64,000 nt of DNA, from assembly GCF_017939745.1 (NCBI RefSeq), contig NZ_JAGKQQ010000001.1, positions 2,728,001-2,792,000 on the forward strand. Direction: 5' to 3'. Position numbers and translations under genes: made by a program. The notes below the pieces were generated by a model. That model had not been told where the DNA came from. It saw only the letters and a program-made list of their open reading frames with translations, and ran no database searches. Every line of letters starts with the position of its first letter. Within the stretch, counting starts at the first letter, position 1. Shown piece by piece: positions 9,801-18,151 of the stretch. This DNA is from Gemmata palustris. GTDB taxonomy: Bacteria; Planctomycetota; Planctomycetia; Gemmatales; Gemmataceae.

Positions 9801-12085
9801 TCGCGTGCGATCGCCGATGATTCCGGCACGAACGCGACCGGCGAGAACCGCGTGATGAGTTCCGTTCGTACCGCTTGCGCAGCGCGGTCCTGCTCATCAG
9901 CACGCGACACTACCGCGAGCAGTTCTTTTCGCCTCCCCGCAGTTCCCCAGGCACGCGGTCCGGCACCGACCCGGCCGACCACATCCCCCAAATGCACGCA
10001 CTCCGCGAGCTTCGCCAGTTCTGGGACGCGCGACACCCCGAGCGCCTGCGTTGCGGCCAGCGCAGCACGATCCAGTTCCGTCGCGAGCGTTTCGAGTTGC
10101 CTCACCGCGTTCGCGGTTTGTTGCACGGCGACGAGCCGGTTGCGGAGTGTGAGCGCAGCCCCCGCGGTGAGGCGCTCGCGATCAGCGTTCACTGCGCCGA
10201 GTGAATCAATCTGCGAAGCAGCCTGCTTCACGGCAGCGATGTCGAACTCGGGCAATTTTGCACTAAGTTCACGCGACTCCAGCACCGCCTGATGCAGTTC
10301 GACCGCGCGCTGGGCCGCGGCACGCGGATCGGTGGCAAACCACTCCGGCGGGAAGAACGACAGCGGGAGCAGCGACCGCGCGTCGGCGACGGCCGCATCC
10401 CATTCGAGTACGGAGGGCGGTTCCGGGCCAACGCCGGCTTCCGCGAGAGTCGCAACCGCTTTCTCGGCCGCGGGAATCGCCCCTGCGAGCCGGCTCAGGT
10501 GAAATCGTGCATCGTCCTTCGCTTCTTGCGAAAACGTGACGAGTTTGCACCCGCGCCACGGGTGCCCGGTGGGGTTCGCCACCACCGGCGCGCAGTCGCC
10601 GAGGCGCGTGAGAACATCGTCGCACGTTTGGAGATAAGCCGCGTCCTTACTCAGCACATCGAGAACCGCAATGCGCGAGCGTGCAGGTAGGCTCCCGAGT
10701 TTTGCGACTTCACCGTGTACGCGGAACACCGACATCCCGAGCGGGGCGCGAACCGCGTGTAGTTCCGCAACGAAATCGTTCAACTTGCGGCGGCTCTCGG
10801 CGAGTTGCGAGAGTTGCGAATCGACGTCCGGCGCGCCGACCGGCTTCAGTTCGAGGCAGCGCCCCAACTCGGTCACGACTTCGCGCTTGTTGGCCTTGTG
10901 GCTGTGAAGCTCCAAGCAGAAATCGCCCAGCCCGCAGCGGTCTAGCCTGCGCTTCACCACTTCGAGCGCGGCCGTCTTCTCGCTCACGAACAGCACCGTT
11001 TTGCCGGACTGGAGCGCCTCCGCGATCATGTTGGAAATGGTCTGACTCTTACCTGTACCGGGCGGGCCGTCCATCACGAGGTGCGCGCCGCGTTTGACTG
11101 CTTCGATGGCCTCGTGTTGGCTGCTGTCCGCATCAAGAATGTGAACGGCTGCGATCGGCGCAACCACCGCGTCGAGTTGCTCCGCGGTCGGCAAATCGCC
11201 CGGCGGCTGGAGCGCCACCGCGCCATCACCCGCGACCGCGCGACACACCGGGTGCGATTTGACCTTCTCCGCGTTGCGGCCCAAGTCCTCCCACATCGCG
11301 AGCTTCTGGAAGTTGAACACCCCCAGCGCCGCTTCCGGGACCACGCCCCACCGGGGAATGTCCTTCACGCGGTCCGCGACGAGCGCGAAATACTTCGCCG
11401 CGCACTCCGGGTCTTCCGGGTCGAGGGTGTACTCGTTCGCAGCGGGTAGCTTGATGCGGAACTGCGTTTGGAGCAGTTCGGCGAGACAGTGGTTCGGCAG
11501 AATATCGTCTTCTTCCGCGACGAGTGTGAACGCCGACTCCACCGTTTCACGTTCGAGCTTCACCGGCACGAGCAGCAGCGGCGAGCGGACCTCTTCCTCC
11601 GAATCGGCACTCTCGTACCACCGGAGGAAGCCGAACGCCGCGAACAGCGTGGTGACGCCGTGATCGGTTTGCGCTTCGTCCGACAGGCGCTTGAGCCGGA
11701 TCAGGCGCGCGGCGAGTTGCCGGTCGGTCTGATCCGTGAGCAGGTGCGCCGGCTTGAGGCGGTTCGAGCGCAAGCACTGTTCGAGCAAATCCCGGCGAAC
11801 CGCGTCCTCGTTCGTTTGCGTCGTTCCGGTCGTGGGATCGAAATCGGACGAGAGCATCTCCGCATCGAGCACATCTTGCGGCAGCCCGAGGATGTCGCGC
11901 TTCCACGCGAACGTGAGCCGGTGACCGTCCTGAACGAGTTGGCGCCAAAAATCGGGCGCAAGCGGGTGCATCAGCGACACGCCGCCGATGCGCCCGGCCA
12001 CGAACTTGATGAGCCGGTTCCGCTTCGTGGTGTCGAGCAGGGCCTTGCGCCACTCGGCGAGTCGCGCGTCGAGATCAGTAGGCAT
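6839..12085 (-). CDS. Giant DUF4011-helicase-nuclease-DUF3320 protein
   Basis: The 1748-aa protein combines several domains. An N-terminal DUF4011-like region covers about residues 1-330. An SF1 (AAA_11/AAA_12) helicase follows, with Walker A GPPGTGKSQT near residue 338, Walker B VIFDEASQV near 1238, and C-terminal motifs NVQGDERDVVVLSIGYG and LNVAVTRARRAM. A PD-(D/E)XK/Vsr-type nuclease lies at about 1530-1635 (LIDLAI, GVECDGATYH, GWRLVRVWSTDW), and a DUF3320-like module occupies the last 70 residues. The middle, about 400-1150, looks largely helical and is unassigned. Proteins of DUF4011-helicase-Vsr layout have been reported as antiviral defence genes (Hhe type). A defence role here is inferred from architecture alone; no other defence gene is adjacent. 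Confidence 0.9.
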   Translation of the reverse strand: MPTDLDARLAEWRKALLDTTKRNRLIKFVAGRIGGVSLMHPLAPDFWRQLVQDGHRLTFAWKRDILGLPQDVLDAEMLSSDFDPTTGTTQTNEDAVRRDLLEQCLRSNRLKPAHLLTDQTDRQLAARLIRLKRLSDEAQTDHGVTTLFAAFGFLRWYESADSEEEVRSPLLLVPVKLERETVESAFTLVAEEDDILPNHCLAELLQTQFRIKLPAANEYTLDPEDPECAAKYFALVADRVKDIPRWGVVPEAALGVFNFQKLAMWEDLGRNAEKVKSHPVCRAVAGDGAVALQPPGDLPTAEQLDAVVAPIAAVHILDADSSQHEAIEAVKRGAHLVMDGPPGTGKSQTISNMIAEALQSGKTVLFVSEKTAALEVVKRRLDRCGLGDFCLELHSHKANKREVVTELGRCLELKPVGAPDVDSQLSQLAESRRKLNDFVAELHAVRAPLGMSVFRVHGEVAKLGSLPARSRIAVLDVLSKDAAYLQTCDDVLTRLGDCAPVVANPTGHPWRGCKLVTFSQEAKDDARFHLSRLAGAIPAAEKAVATLAEAGVGPEPPSVLEWDAAVADARSLLPLSFFPPEWFATDPRAAAQRAVELHQAVLESRELSAKLPEFDIAAVKQAASQIDSLGAVNADRERLTAGAALTLRNRLVAVQQTANAVRQLETLATELDRAALAATQALGVSRVPELAKLAECVHLGDVVGRVGAGPRAWGTAGRRKELLAVVSRADEQDRAAQAVRTELITRFSPVAFVPESSAIARDAVQAGRSFWSRLFPRWWGLSKQVSAWYASSPRTGTPLRADVAALAGYHQQAEAARQVVGAYGNELMKDTTGGPDWTGTLDALRAVETLEERGVKHEALSKRDRKALGDSATALEAAERAFRDRLAVVASDFAALPLDAKTPAEVRAWLMTEVTALEREASGLQALVNLLAQGQDIPGGRIRDAATSAARLATVAARLKQLEEGQPTDDRVRAERAALGEELLRLLDRWKRPVLPQLRGVLTEPSARDRLKSAIQQNETARGGTFATSWEHVTRAVFDPAATVSTNVVLNNLPLAELTLWASDRAADADRVFEWVRFVHVERDAGAAGLGGVLEEVRAGEFGVEHAAEAFRSRFFRLWLDAIHQQAPLLGEFTTDKQERLVSRFAELDRLSVRTAGDRVRAQLLGKPNRPRVRDGAPDASELGILLREVNKKRRHLPLRHLFAKMPTLLPRIKPCLMMSPLAVSTYLDNPEFAFDLVIFDEASQVRPHDAVCAIYRGKQLVVGGDPKQLPPTDFFARSGEDTSDEPHPDEGGTGGFESLLDVCLSLGICRKRLRWHYRSRREALIAFSNKFFYSSSLITFPSADDATSPAVRFVKVPEGRFKDGVNPIEAKRVAALVMEHARQTPDQSLGVIAFSQRQQDRILDELEVLRRANKGAEDFFAADRPDPFFVKNLENVQGDERDVVVLSIGYGPDDAGKVAMRFGPLNRQGGERRLNVAVTRARRAMCVISSMTSNDVDLTRTEAEGAKLLKAFLDFAERGPAALAAVVTEAGRRGADSPFEQEVGDELARRGLTIHRQVGCGGYLIDLAITDAGGGKYLLGVECDGATYHSAATARDRDRLRQAVLEGLGWRLVRVWSTDWVRDRNSQVNRVLAALEAARKPPAKVAPAPEPEVVAAVKLKPVKEVELDFDSIEKVSDSVLHATLIASLTEFGTMPAEDLISAVSKRLGFKRVGPKIRERVAQAINALSAEGTLTSTEDNVVKVVQKA

Positions 12086-12697
12086 TGCGTTCTCGTGTGA
12101 CCGGGGGTCCGCCGTGTCAGCGTATCCGCGGGGGCTAGCGGGGAAACCGAAATTGCCTCACTCGTCTTGAAGTGGTTCGCCACAAACCGCGCGGCGTTTT
12201 CGTTCTGCTGAAACGAGATCGTATTCGCCTGTGCTGCCCCACCCGAAAGCCGGTCCTCCGAAGACCGAGGCCTCGAGGCTAACAATTGCTAACAATTCGG
12301 GCCAGTGAGCGAGCCACACGCGCCGCAAGAGTTACAAAACGCTGATATTTCTAGCAATTTCTCCTCATTCCGCCCCCGATCAAGCTCTCGAAAACGGCTC
12401 ACAATCGCTAACATTTCGCCCACCGACGTCACGATTTTCGGACTCTCGCGTGCGTCCCTCTACAGCCTTGCGGACACGCACCGCGACACAGCTACTCCAT
12501 TATAGCAATTAGTATACGGAAAAACAGTAAACTCCATCTCGGTTTGCCCTCCGGCTGCGTGCAGGCGTTCTTGACGCGATCTCACATCCCGACACCACAA
12601 TTCGTTTTCTCAGATTCGCCGTTCTTGTTGCCGGTGCGGGAGCACTACTATGTGAAGAGGTCGCCGTTGCCCCACCGAACAACCCGCCACACGAACC
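12086..12697. other. Divergent 612-bp intergenic region with short repeats
   Basis: No convincing gene is visible. The 10-mer GCTAACAATT occurs twice in exact tandem at 12278-12297, with a variant GCTAACATTT at 12407-12416 and related TAGCAATT words near 12352 and 12503. An AT-rich island (12495-12535) stands out from the GC-rich surroundings. The region separates the divergent helicase and DUF1549 genes and must contain both promoters. Confidence 0.6.
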
Positions 12698-14608
12698 ATG
12701 CGATCACTGTTAGCGCTCGCCTCTCTCGCGATCTGCGTTGGCCCGAGTTCGGCGCAGCAGCCGGATAAGAAAACGGACTTCGCACCCGACGTCGTTCCGA
12801 TCCTCAAAGCGAGGTGCGCGAAGTGCCACACGAACGGCACCTATAAGGGCGGCGTGTCGTTCGATACGCGCGAAGAGTTGCTGAAATCGAAAGCTGCAGT
12901 GCCCGGGAAATCGACCGCGAGCGAGATCATCAAGCTCGTCACGTCCACCGATAAAGACACGCGGATGCCCCCGCAGGGCGATCCCCTGAGCGCGAAGGAG
13001 ATCGCGGCGCTCGCGAAGTGGATCGATGACGGTCTGCCGTGGGAGCCGGGGTTCAGCTTCAAGCCCGCAACCTATGTCGCGCCACTCAAACCGCGGAAGG
13101 TCGCGCTCCCGCCCACGATGCCGGGCCGCGAGCACCCGATCGACCGCATCATCGATTCTTACTTCGCCAAGAACAAAATCATTGCCCCGGAACCGCTCGA
13201 TGATGCGGCCTTCGCCCGGCGCGCATACCTCGACCTGATCGGGTTGCCGCCCGCGGCCGGGGAACTGGAAGCATTCGTCGCGAACACGAGCGCCAATAAG
13301 CGCATCGAGTTGGTGAACAAGCTGCTCGCGGAAGATCGTTCCTACACCGACCACTGGCTCGGGTTCTGGAACGACGCGCTCCGCAACGAATACCGCGGAA
13401 CCGGGTACATCGACGGCGGGCGCAAGCAGATCACCGCGTGGCTGTACAAATCACTTTTAGAGAACAAGCCTTACGACAAATTCGCGCGCGAGCTGATTAG
13501 CCCGAACGCGAGTTCCGAGGGCTTCGTCAAGGGCATCAAGTGGCGCGGCGAGGTGAACGCCAGCCAAATTGTGGAGCTTCAGTTTTCCCAGAACGTCGGG
13601 CAGGTGTTCTTCGGCGCGAACCTCAAGTGTGCATCGTGCCACGACAGCTTCATCGACTCGTGGAAACTCGACGACGCCTACGGGTTGGCCGCTGTGATTG
13701 CGGACAAGCCGCTCACGGTCCACCGGTGCGACAAGCCGATCGGCCGGACCGCGAGCGCGAAGTTCCTGTTCCCGGAACTCGGCTCCATCGACGCGACCGC
13801 CCCCAAAGCCAAGCGGCTCGAACAACTCGCCGCCCTGGTCACGCACCCGGACAACGGGCGGTTCACCCGCACGATGGCGAATAGAATTTGGCACCGGCTG
13901 ATGGGGCACGGGATCGTTCACCCGGTCGACGTGATGGGCAACAAACCGTGGAGCGAAGACCTCCTCGATTACCTCGCGGTCTACTTCGCGGAGAACGGCT
14001 ACGACCTCAAAAAGCTGATGGCGCACATCGCGACCTCGCGGACTTACCAGGCGAAGGCAGTGCCGCTCGAAAAGGAGATCATCGGCGACGGTTTCGTGTT
14101 CCGCGGACCCGAACTGAAGCGCCTCAGCGCGGAGCAGTTCACCGACGCGATCTGGATGCTGACCGATACGGCGCCCGCGAAGCAGTCGGCCGCGTTCCCG
14201 GGCGCGCTGCCACCCTTCCCGGCCGGCGTGCCAAAGGAGCGGCAATTCGTCCGCACCACGCTGGTAGACTGCGACCCACTCATGCGCTCACTCGGTCGCC
14301 CCAACCGCGAGCAAGTGGTCACAACGCGCCCGGACCAGTTGTCTACGCTCCAGGCACTCGACCTCGCGAACGGTCAGATCCTCACGACGACACTCGAACG
14401 CGGCGCGACCAACATCCTGAACGCGAACGCGAAACTGTCGCCCAACGAACTCGCGGATTGGGTCTTCCTGGGAGCACTTTCGCGCAAGCCGACCGCGAAC
14501 GAGCGTGCCGCGGCGAAATCGCTCCTGGGCGCGAAACTGACCACCGAGAGCGTGGCCGATCTACTGTGGGCCGTCGTCATGCTGCCCGAGTTTCAATTAG
14601 TAAGGTGA
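12698..14608 (+). CDS. PSCyt1/DUF1549/DUF1553 planctomycete cytochrome-like protein
   Basis: This 636-aa exported protein starts with a signal peptide (cleavage near SSAQQ, residue 20). A c-type heme motif CAKCH lies at residues 40-44 in a PSCyt1-like domain, then comes the DUF1549 region, which includes GANLKCASCHDS, and a DUF1553-type C-terminus ending LLWAVVMLPEFQLVR. The family is greatly expanded in planctomycetes and is almost always paired with a DUF1501 gene; a role in periplasmic carbohydrate or sulfated polymer use has been proposed but is not established. Here the DUF1501 partner is about 1.2 kb downstream, after two unrelated genes. Confidence 0.92.
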   Translation: MRSLLALASLAICVGPSSAQQPDKKTDFAPDVVPILKARCAKCHTNGTYKGGVSFDTREELLKSKAAVPGKSTASEIIKLVTSTDKDTRMPPQGDPLSAKEIAALAKWIDDGLPWEPGFSFKPATYVAPLKPRKVALPPTMPGREHPIDRIIDSYFAKNKIIAPEPLDDAAFARRAYLDLIGLPPAAGELEAFVANTSANKRIELVNKLLAEDRSYTDHWLGFWNDALRNEYRGTGYIDGGRKQITAWLYKSLLENKPYDKFARELISPNASSEGFVKGIKWRGEVNASQIVELQFSQNVGQVFFGANLKCASCHDSFIDSWKLDDAYGLAAVIADKPLTVHRCDKPIGRTASAKFLFPELGSIDATAPKAKRLEQLAALVTHPDNGRFTRTMANRIWHRLMGHGIVHPVDVMGNKPWSEDLLDYLAVYFAENGYDLKKLMAHIATSRTYQAKAVPLEKEIIGDGFVFRGPELKRLSAEQFTDAIWMLTDTAPAKQSAAFPGALPPFPAGVPKERQFVRTTLVDCDPLMRSLGRPNREQVVTTRPDQLSTLQALDLANGQILTTTLERGATNILNANAKLSPNELADWVFLGALSRKPTANERAAAKSLLGAKLTTESVADLLWAVVMLPEFQLVR

Positions 14609-14678
14609 GATCGCGTTCGCGTCCTTCCGCGGCGGCCCAAACCGGGCTACGCTAAATGAAGCCCACGGGAGTCGTTCG

Positions 14679-15380
14679 ATGAGCAAAGAAGGGTTCTTCT
14701 CCGCTGTTCGCCAGGCGTGCCGACTCGCCGGGCCGACGCTCGTCACGGACAGCGAAAAGCTCGACGCTGGCGCGATCGAGTTGCAGTTGCGCGGAACCGA
14801 TTTGTGGTTAACGTCACGGGTGGTAGAAGGGTACGACCCCGAGGACTACCGTGACCTCCCGACCGCCGCGCAGGAGGCTCTCGCAAACGCCATCGAAGGG
14901 TTCCGGCGCGTCGCCAGTGCGGTGCCGCCCGATGCGCCTGCGACGCGCGATCAACGAGACGAAGCATGGGGGCACTTCAGCCGGATCCTTCGGTTCGTTC
15001 GGGAATACGTCACCGCGGAGTGGCTCGGTGCGGTCGAGTTCCTGTTCCAGCAAGCGGAATCGCTCGCCGTCAAGCGGGAGTGGGGCACTAAACGCTTTCC
15101 GAAAACACTCGCGGACTCATTCCTCGGTGCATACGAGGTGTCCCAACTGCTCATCCACCGCCCGGACGCACGGTTCATGTTGGACCCGGTCGCGCGGTAC
15201 GCGCCGGGAACCACCGGGCTGGTCGATTTGTACGTCATGCCGTCACTGGGCGGAACGGTACTGACCCGGGCGAACGGTATCTGGCGGATTCACCCGCCAC
15301 AGCCCGGCCAGCCCTTACAACCGTGGTCCGAGGCCGCGTTCCTCTCCGCGCTCGACGGGCTGGCGAGGGCCGCGGCGTGA
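14679..15380 (+). CDS. Unrecognised 233-aa partner of the HEPN protein
   Basis: No family is recognised. The ATG at 14679 is preceded by GGGAG at suitable spacing. The protein is soluble and predicted mixed alpha/beta, without signal or membrane segments; about residues 85-160 look helical. The last bases overlap the GTG start of the next gene (GTGA overlap at 15377-15380), so the two are translationally coupled and probably act together. The position, between a DUF1549 and a DUF1501 gene that are usually neighbours, suggests later insertion of the pair. It could be a substrate-recognition or antitoxin-like partner, but nothing in the sequence shows this. Confidence 0.7.
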   Translation: MSKEGFFSAVRQACRLAGPTLVTDSEKLDAGAIELQLRGTDLWLTSRVVEGYDPEDYRDLPTAAQEALANAIEGFRRVASAVPPDAPATRDQRDEAWGHFSRILRFVREYVTAEWLGAVEFLFQQAESLAVKREWGTKRFPKTLADSFLGAYEVSQLLIHRPDARFMLDPVARYAPGTTGLVDLYVMPSLGGTVLTRANGIWRIHPPQPGQPLQPWSEAAFLSALDGLARAAA

Positions 15381-15826
15381 AGCGGCAAGAGCGGATCGAG
15401 CGCGTTCGGGCGATCGAACGTGAATTCTGGGCCGCCGCATTTGCAGCCAACCTCCTTGACGAGGCCCTCCAGAAAGACTCGGGGTTGCTCGCCGCGGAAG
15501 CGTTCAAAGTGCCGGACGTGCGCAACTGGAAAAAGAACCTGGAGGGCACGTACCTGATCCGAATGTTCGCGGAATTCGAGGCCACACTCCGAGACGTGTG
15601 GGCGCGGTTCTTCAAGCGCGATACGCACCCGCGAATGGTCGACCTGATCGACGCCATTGCGGGGTACCAGTTCGTACCAGATGACGTGATCGACGGGGCA
15701 CACGCGGTCCGGCGCTACCGGAACAGTTTGGTTCACGAAGGTGGCGAAGAGGCGGCCACGCTCCCTTTCGGCCACGCCCGGAGCTTCCTTGGTTCCTACC
15801 TCAGTCGGCTCCCGACCGATTGGTGA
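15377..15826 (+). CDS. Small HEPN-like protein
   Basis: This 149-aa all-helical protein carries RNSLVH at residues 115-120, matching the R-x4-H signature of HEPN-domain RNases, within the context AVRRYRNSLVHEGG. In the HEPN superfamily (RiboL-PSP, MAE_28990 and related groups) Arg and His of this motif are catalytic for RNA cleavage, but many HEPN proteins are non-enzymatic. The GTG start at 15377 overlaps the stop of the previous gene, and the upstream in-frame extension to 15323 is antisense-like and unlikely. It ends 18 bp before the DUF1501 gene. The HEPN assignment rests on one motif plus helix pattern. Confidence 0.65.
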   Translation: MKRQERIERVRAIEREFWAAAFAANLLDEALQKDSGLLAAEAFKVPDVRNWKKNLEGTYLIRMFAEFEATLRDVWARFFKRDTHPRMVDLIDAIAGYQFVPDDVIDGAHAVRRYRNSLVHEGGEEAATLPFGHARSFLGSYLSRLPTDW

Positions 15827-15844
15827 CCACAACCTTGGTTCGTT

Positions 15845-17290
15845 ATGCAATCCAACGATACCCGCGAACTCTCCCGACGCGAATACCTGCGAGCCATGAC
15901 CGCGGCCGGCCTCGCGACCATCGCGGGCGGCGAACCGCGTCTGCGTGCATCGGACCCGGTCGCGCACCCCAAGCCCACCGCCGATACGTGCATTCTCCTC
16001 TGGATGGCCGGCGGAATGGGGGCGCCGGACACGTTCGATCCGAAGCGCTACACCAAGTTCGAGGTCGGCGTCCCGGTCGACAAGATCCTGTCCACGTTCC
16101 CGGCCATTGACACGGTCGTGGACAACATTAAGTTCACCGAGGGCTTGGAAAACATCGCGAAGGTGATCGACCGCGGGACACTCATCCGATCGCACGTCGT
16201 CGCGGATCTCGGCAACATTCTGCACTCGCGTCACCAGTACCACTGGCATACGGGATACGTCCCGCCGCAAACGGTCGCGTGCCCGCACATCGGGGCGTGG
16301 ATGGCGCGCGTGCTCGGCCCGCGGAACCCCGCCATTCCGCCGTTCATCAACATCGGACAGAAACTCGAAGGCCACGGCGAATCGGAAGAACTCAAAGCGT
16401 TCACCACGGGCGGGTTCTTCGGCACCGAGTTCGGGCCGTTCAACCTGCCCTTCCCCGACGACGCCGTGAACGCGGTCCGGCCGCCCAAGGGCATGACGCC
16501 CGAACGCTTCTCCGCGCGCCACGAGAAATTCAAGGAACTGCTGAAGGCTTCCCCCGTGGGCGAGATGGCGAGCGACCACCACCACGAGTCGATGCTCAAG
16601 TCCATTGAGAACGCGCACCGGTTGCTCACGAGCAAGGAACGCGACGCCTTCGACATTACCAAAGAACCGAAAGCGAGTTACGACAAGTACAACACCGGGC
16701 GGTTCGGGTTGGGGTGCCTGCTCGCCCGGCGCCTGGCAGAGTCCGGGGCGCGATTCATCGAGGTGACGACCGAGTACGTGCCGTTCCTCCACTGGGACAC
16801 GCACGAGAACGGCCACACTACGTACACCCGCATGAAGAAGGAAATCGACCGCCCCATCGCCCAACTGATCCTCGACCTGGAGCAGCGCGGGATGCTCGAC
16901 CGCACGCTCGTCGTCCTGGCGAGCGAGTTCAGCAGAGACATGATGATCGAGGGCGTACCGGGCAGCACGGCGAAGGACCAGTCCCTCGCGAAAGCCGAAA
17001 AGCTCGGCGAACTGAAACACTACGGGCTGCACCGGCACTTCACCGGCTCCGGGTCGGTGCTGATGTTCGGCGGCGGAATCAAAAAGGGCGCTCTGTACGG
17101 CGAGACGGCAGCAGAACGGCCGCTCATCACCACGAAGAACCCGGTGAGCATTCGCGACCTGCACGCGACCATCTTCCACGCGATGGGGATCTCGCCGAAG
17201 ACCGCGTTCGACGTCGAGAAGCGCCCGTTCTACGCGACTGAAGACGGTAAGGGCAAGCCGGTGATGGACCTGTTCGCGCGCGGGAAGTGA
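15845..17290 (+). CDS. DUF1501 family protein
   Basis: The 481-aa protein belongs to the DUF1501 family, which has an alkaline-phosphatase/sulfatase-like fold and is the standard partner of DUF1549 proteins in planctomycetes. The N-terminus (SRREYLRAMTAAGLATIAGG) looks like a twin-arginine signal, so export is likely. Family features include ILLWMAGGMGAPDTFDPK near residue 52, HSRHQYHWHTGY, HWDTHENGH, and VVLASEFSR near residue 358. No enzyme activity has been demonstrated for the family to my knowledge. The usual upstream partner (12698-14608) is separated from it by the HEPN pair. Confidence 0.92.
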   Translation: MQSNDTRELSRREYLRAMTAAGLATIAGGEPRLRASDPVAHPKPTADTCILLWMAGGMGAPDTFDPKRYTKFEVGVPVDKILSTFPAIDTVVDNIKFTEGLENIAKVIDRGTLIRSHVVADLGNILHSRHQYHWHTGYVPPQTVACPHIGAWMARVLGPRNPAIPPFINIGQKLEGHGESEELKAFTTGGFFGTEFGPFNLPFPDDAVNAVRPPKGMTPERFSARHEKFKELLKASPVGEMASDHHHESMLKSIENAHRLLTSKERDAFDITKEPKASYDKYNTGRFGLGCLLARRLAESGARFIEVTTEYVPFLHWDTHENGHTTYTRMKKEIDRPIAQLILDLEQRGMLDRTLVVLASEFSRDMMIEGVPGSTAKDQSLAKAEKLGELKHYGLHRHFTGSGSVLMFGGGIKKGALYGETAAERPLITTKNPVSIRDLHATIFHAMGISPKTAFDVEKRPFYATEDGKGKPVMDLFARGK

Positions 17291-17411
17291 GCCCCTCGAT
17301 CACATTTTACCGTGCGGGAGTTCCTAATTTCACACGGGTAGACACCCCTTGTCTGCCCGCGAGAGCGGATAATGGAAGTGCCGCGCACCAGTTCCCAACC
17401 GGTAGAATCCC

Positions 17412-18104
17412 ATGCGAGCCGTGCTGATGTGGGCCGTTCCGCTCGTGCTGGTTGTCGCCTATTTGCTGCTCGCAAAAATCATTACCCGTGACGCATCAAT
17501 GGTACCGGAAAACTTCCCCGTTCTCGAACCCGATGAAATCGGCACCGCACCAGCCGCGCCCGCGGGTGTGGTCGAAGTGGCCACCTTCGGGTCCGGCTGC
17601 TTCTGGTGTACCGAGGCCGTGTTTCAGCAGATGAAGGGCGTGCAGAAGGCCGTGTCCGGCTACAGCGGCGGGCACGTGCCCAACCCGACCTACGAGCAAA
17701 TCTGCACCGGGCGCACCGGCCACGCGGAAGTGGTTCAAGTCACGTTCGACCCGGCCGTGGTGTCGTTCGCGGAACTGCTCGAAGTGTTCTGGCGGTCGCA
17801 CGACCCCACCACGCTGAACCGGCAGGGGAACGACGTTGGCACGCAGTACCGCTCTGCCGTCTTCTACCACACCGAGCGGCAAAAACAGCTCGCCGAACGG
17901 TACAAGTCGAAAATCGACGCCGCGGGCGTGTACCAGTCCCCGTTGGTCACCCAAATCGTGCCGTTCAGCGAGTTCTTCTCCGCGGAAGCCTACCACCAAG
18001 ATTACTACGCGAGTAACACCCAGCAGCCGTATTGCCGCGCGATCATCGGCCCCAAGGTCGAAAAGCTGCGCAAGGTGTTTCACGATCGGTTAAAAGGTGA
18101 GTGA
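17412..18104 (+). CDS. msrA: Peptide-methionine (S)-S-oxide reductase, membrane-anchored
   Basis: MsrA reduces methionine-S-sulfoxide in proteins. The catalytic motif GCFWC lies at residues 62-66 (catalytic Cys in GCFW), followed by the family stretches VSGYSGGHVPNPTYEQICTG and RSAVFYHT. The protein is 230 aa, longer than the usual 180 or so, because the first 25 residues form a hydrophobic segment (VPLVLVVAYLLLAKII), so the enzyme is probably tethered and may act in the periplasm. A short Pro/Ala-rich linker follows. The XRE regulator gene begins 47 bp further downstream. Confidence 0.95.
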   Translation: MRAVLMWAVPLVLVVAYLLLAKIITRDASMVPENFPVLEPDEIGTAPAAPAGVVEVATFGSGCFWCTEAVFQQMKGVQKAVSGYSGGHVPNPTYEQICTGRTGHAEVVQVTFDPAVVSFAELLEVFWRSHDPTTLNRQGNDVGTQYRSAVFYHTERQKQLAERYKSKIDAAGVYQSPLVTQIVPFSEFFSAEAYHQDYYASNTQQPYCRAIIGPKVEKLRKVFHDRLKGE

Positions 18105-18151
18105 CGCCGGGCCGAGAGCGTGCAGAGACCGGATCGATACGCGAGGCGACC

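Noticed and set aside
12278-12416. GCTAACAATT iterons as a replication origin
   Set aside because: No initiator gene or DnaA-box cluster is near, and the window otherwise looks chromosomal.
15290-17179. 629-codon minus-strand open frame over the DUF1501 gene
   Set aside because: It is antisense to conserved DUF1501 stretches and has no recognisable domain.
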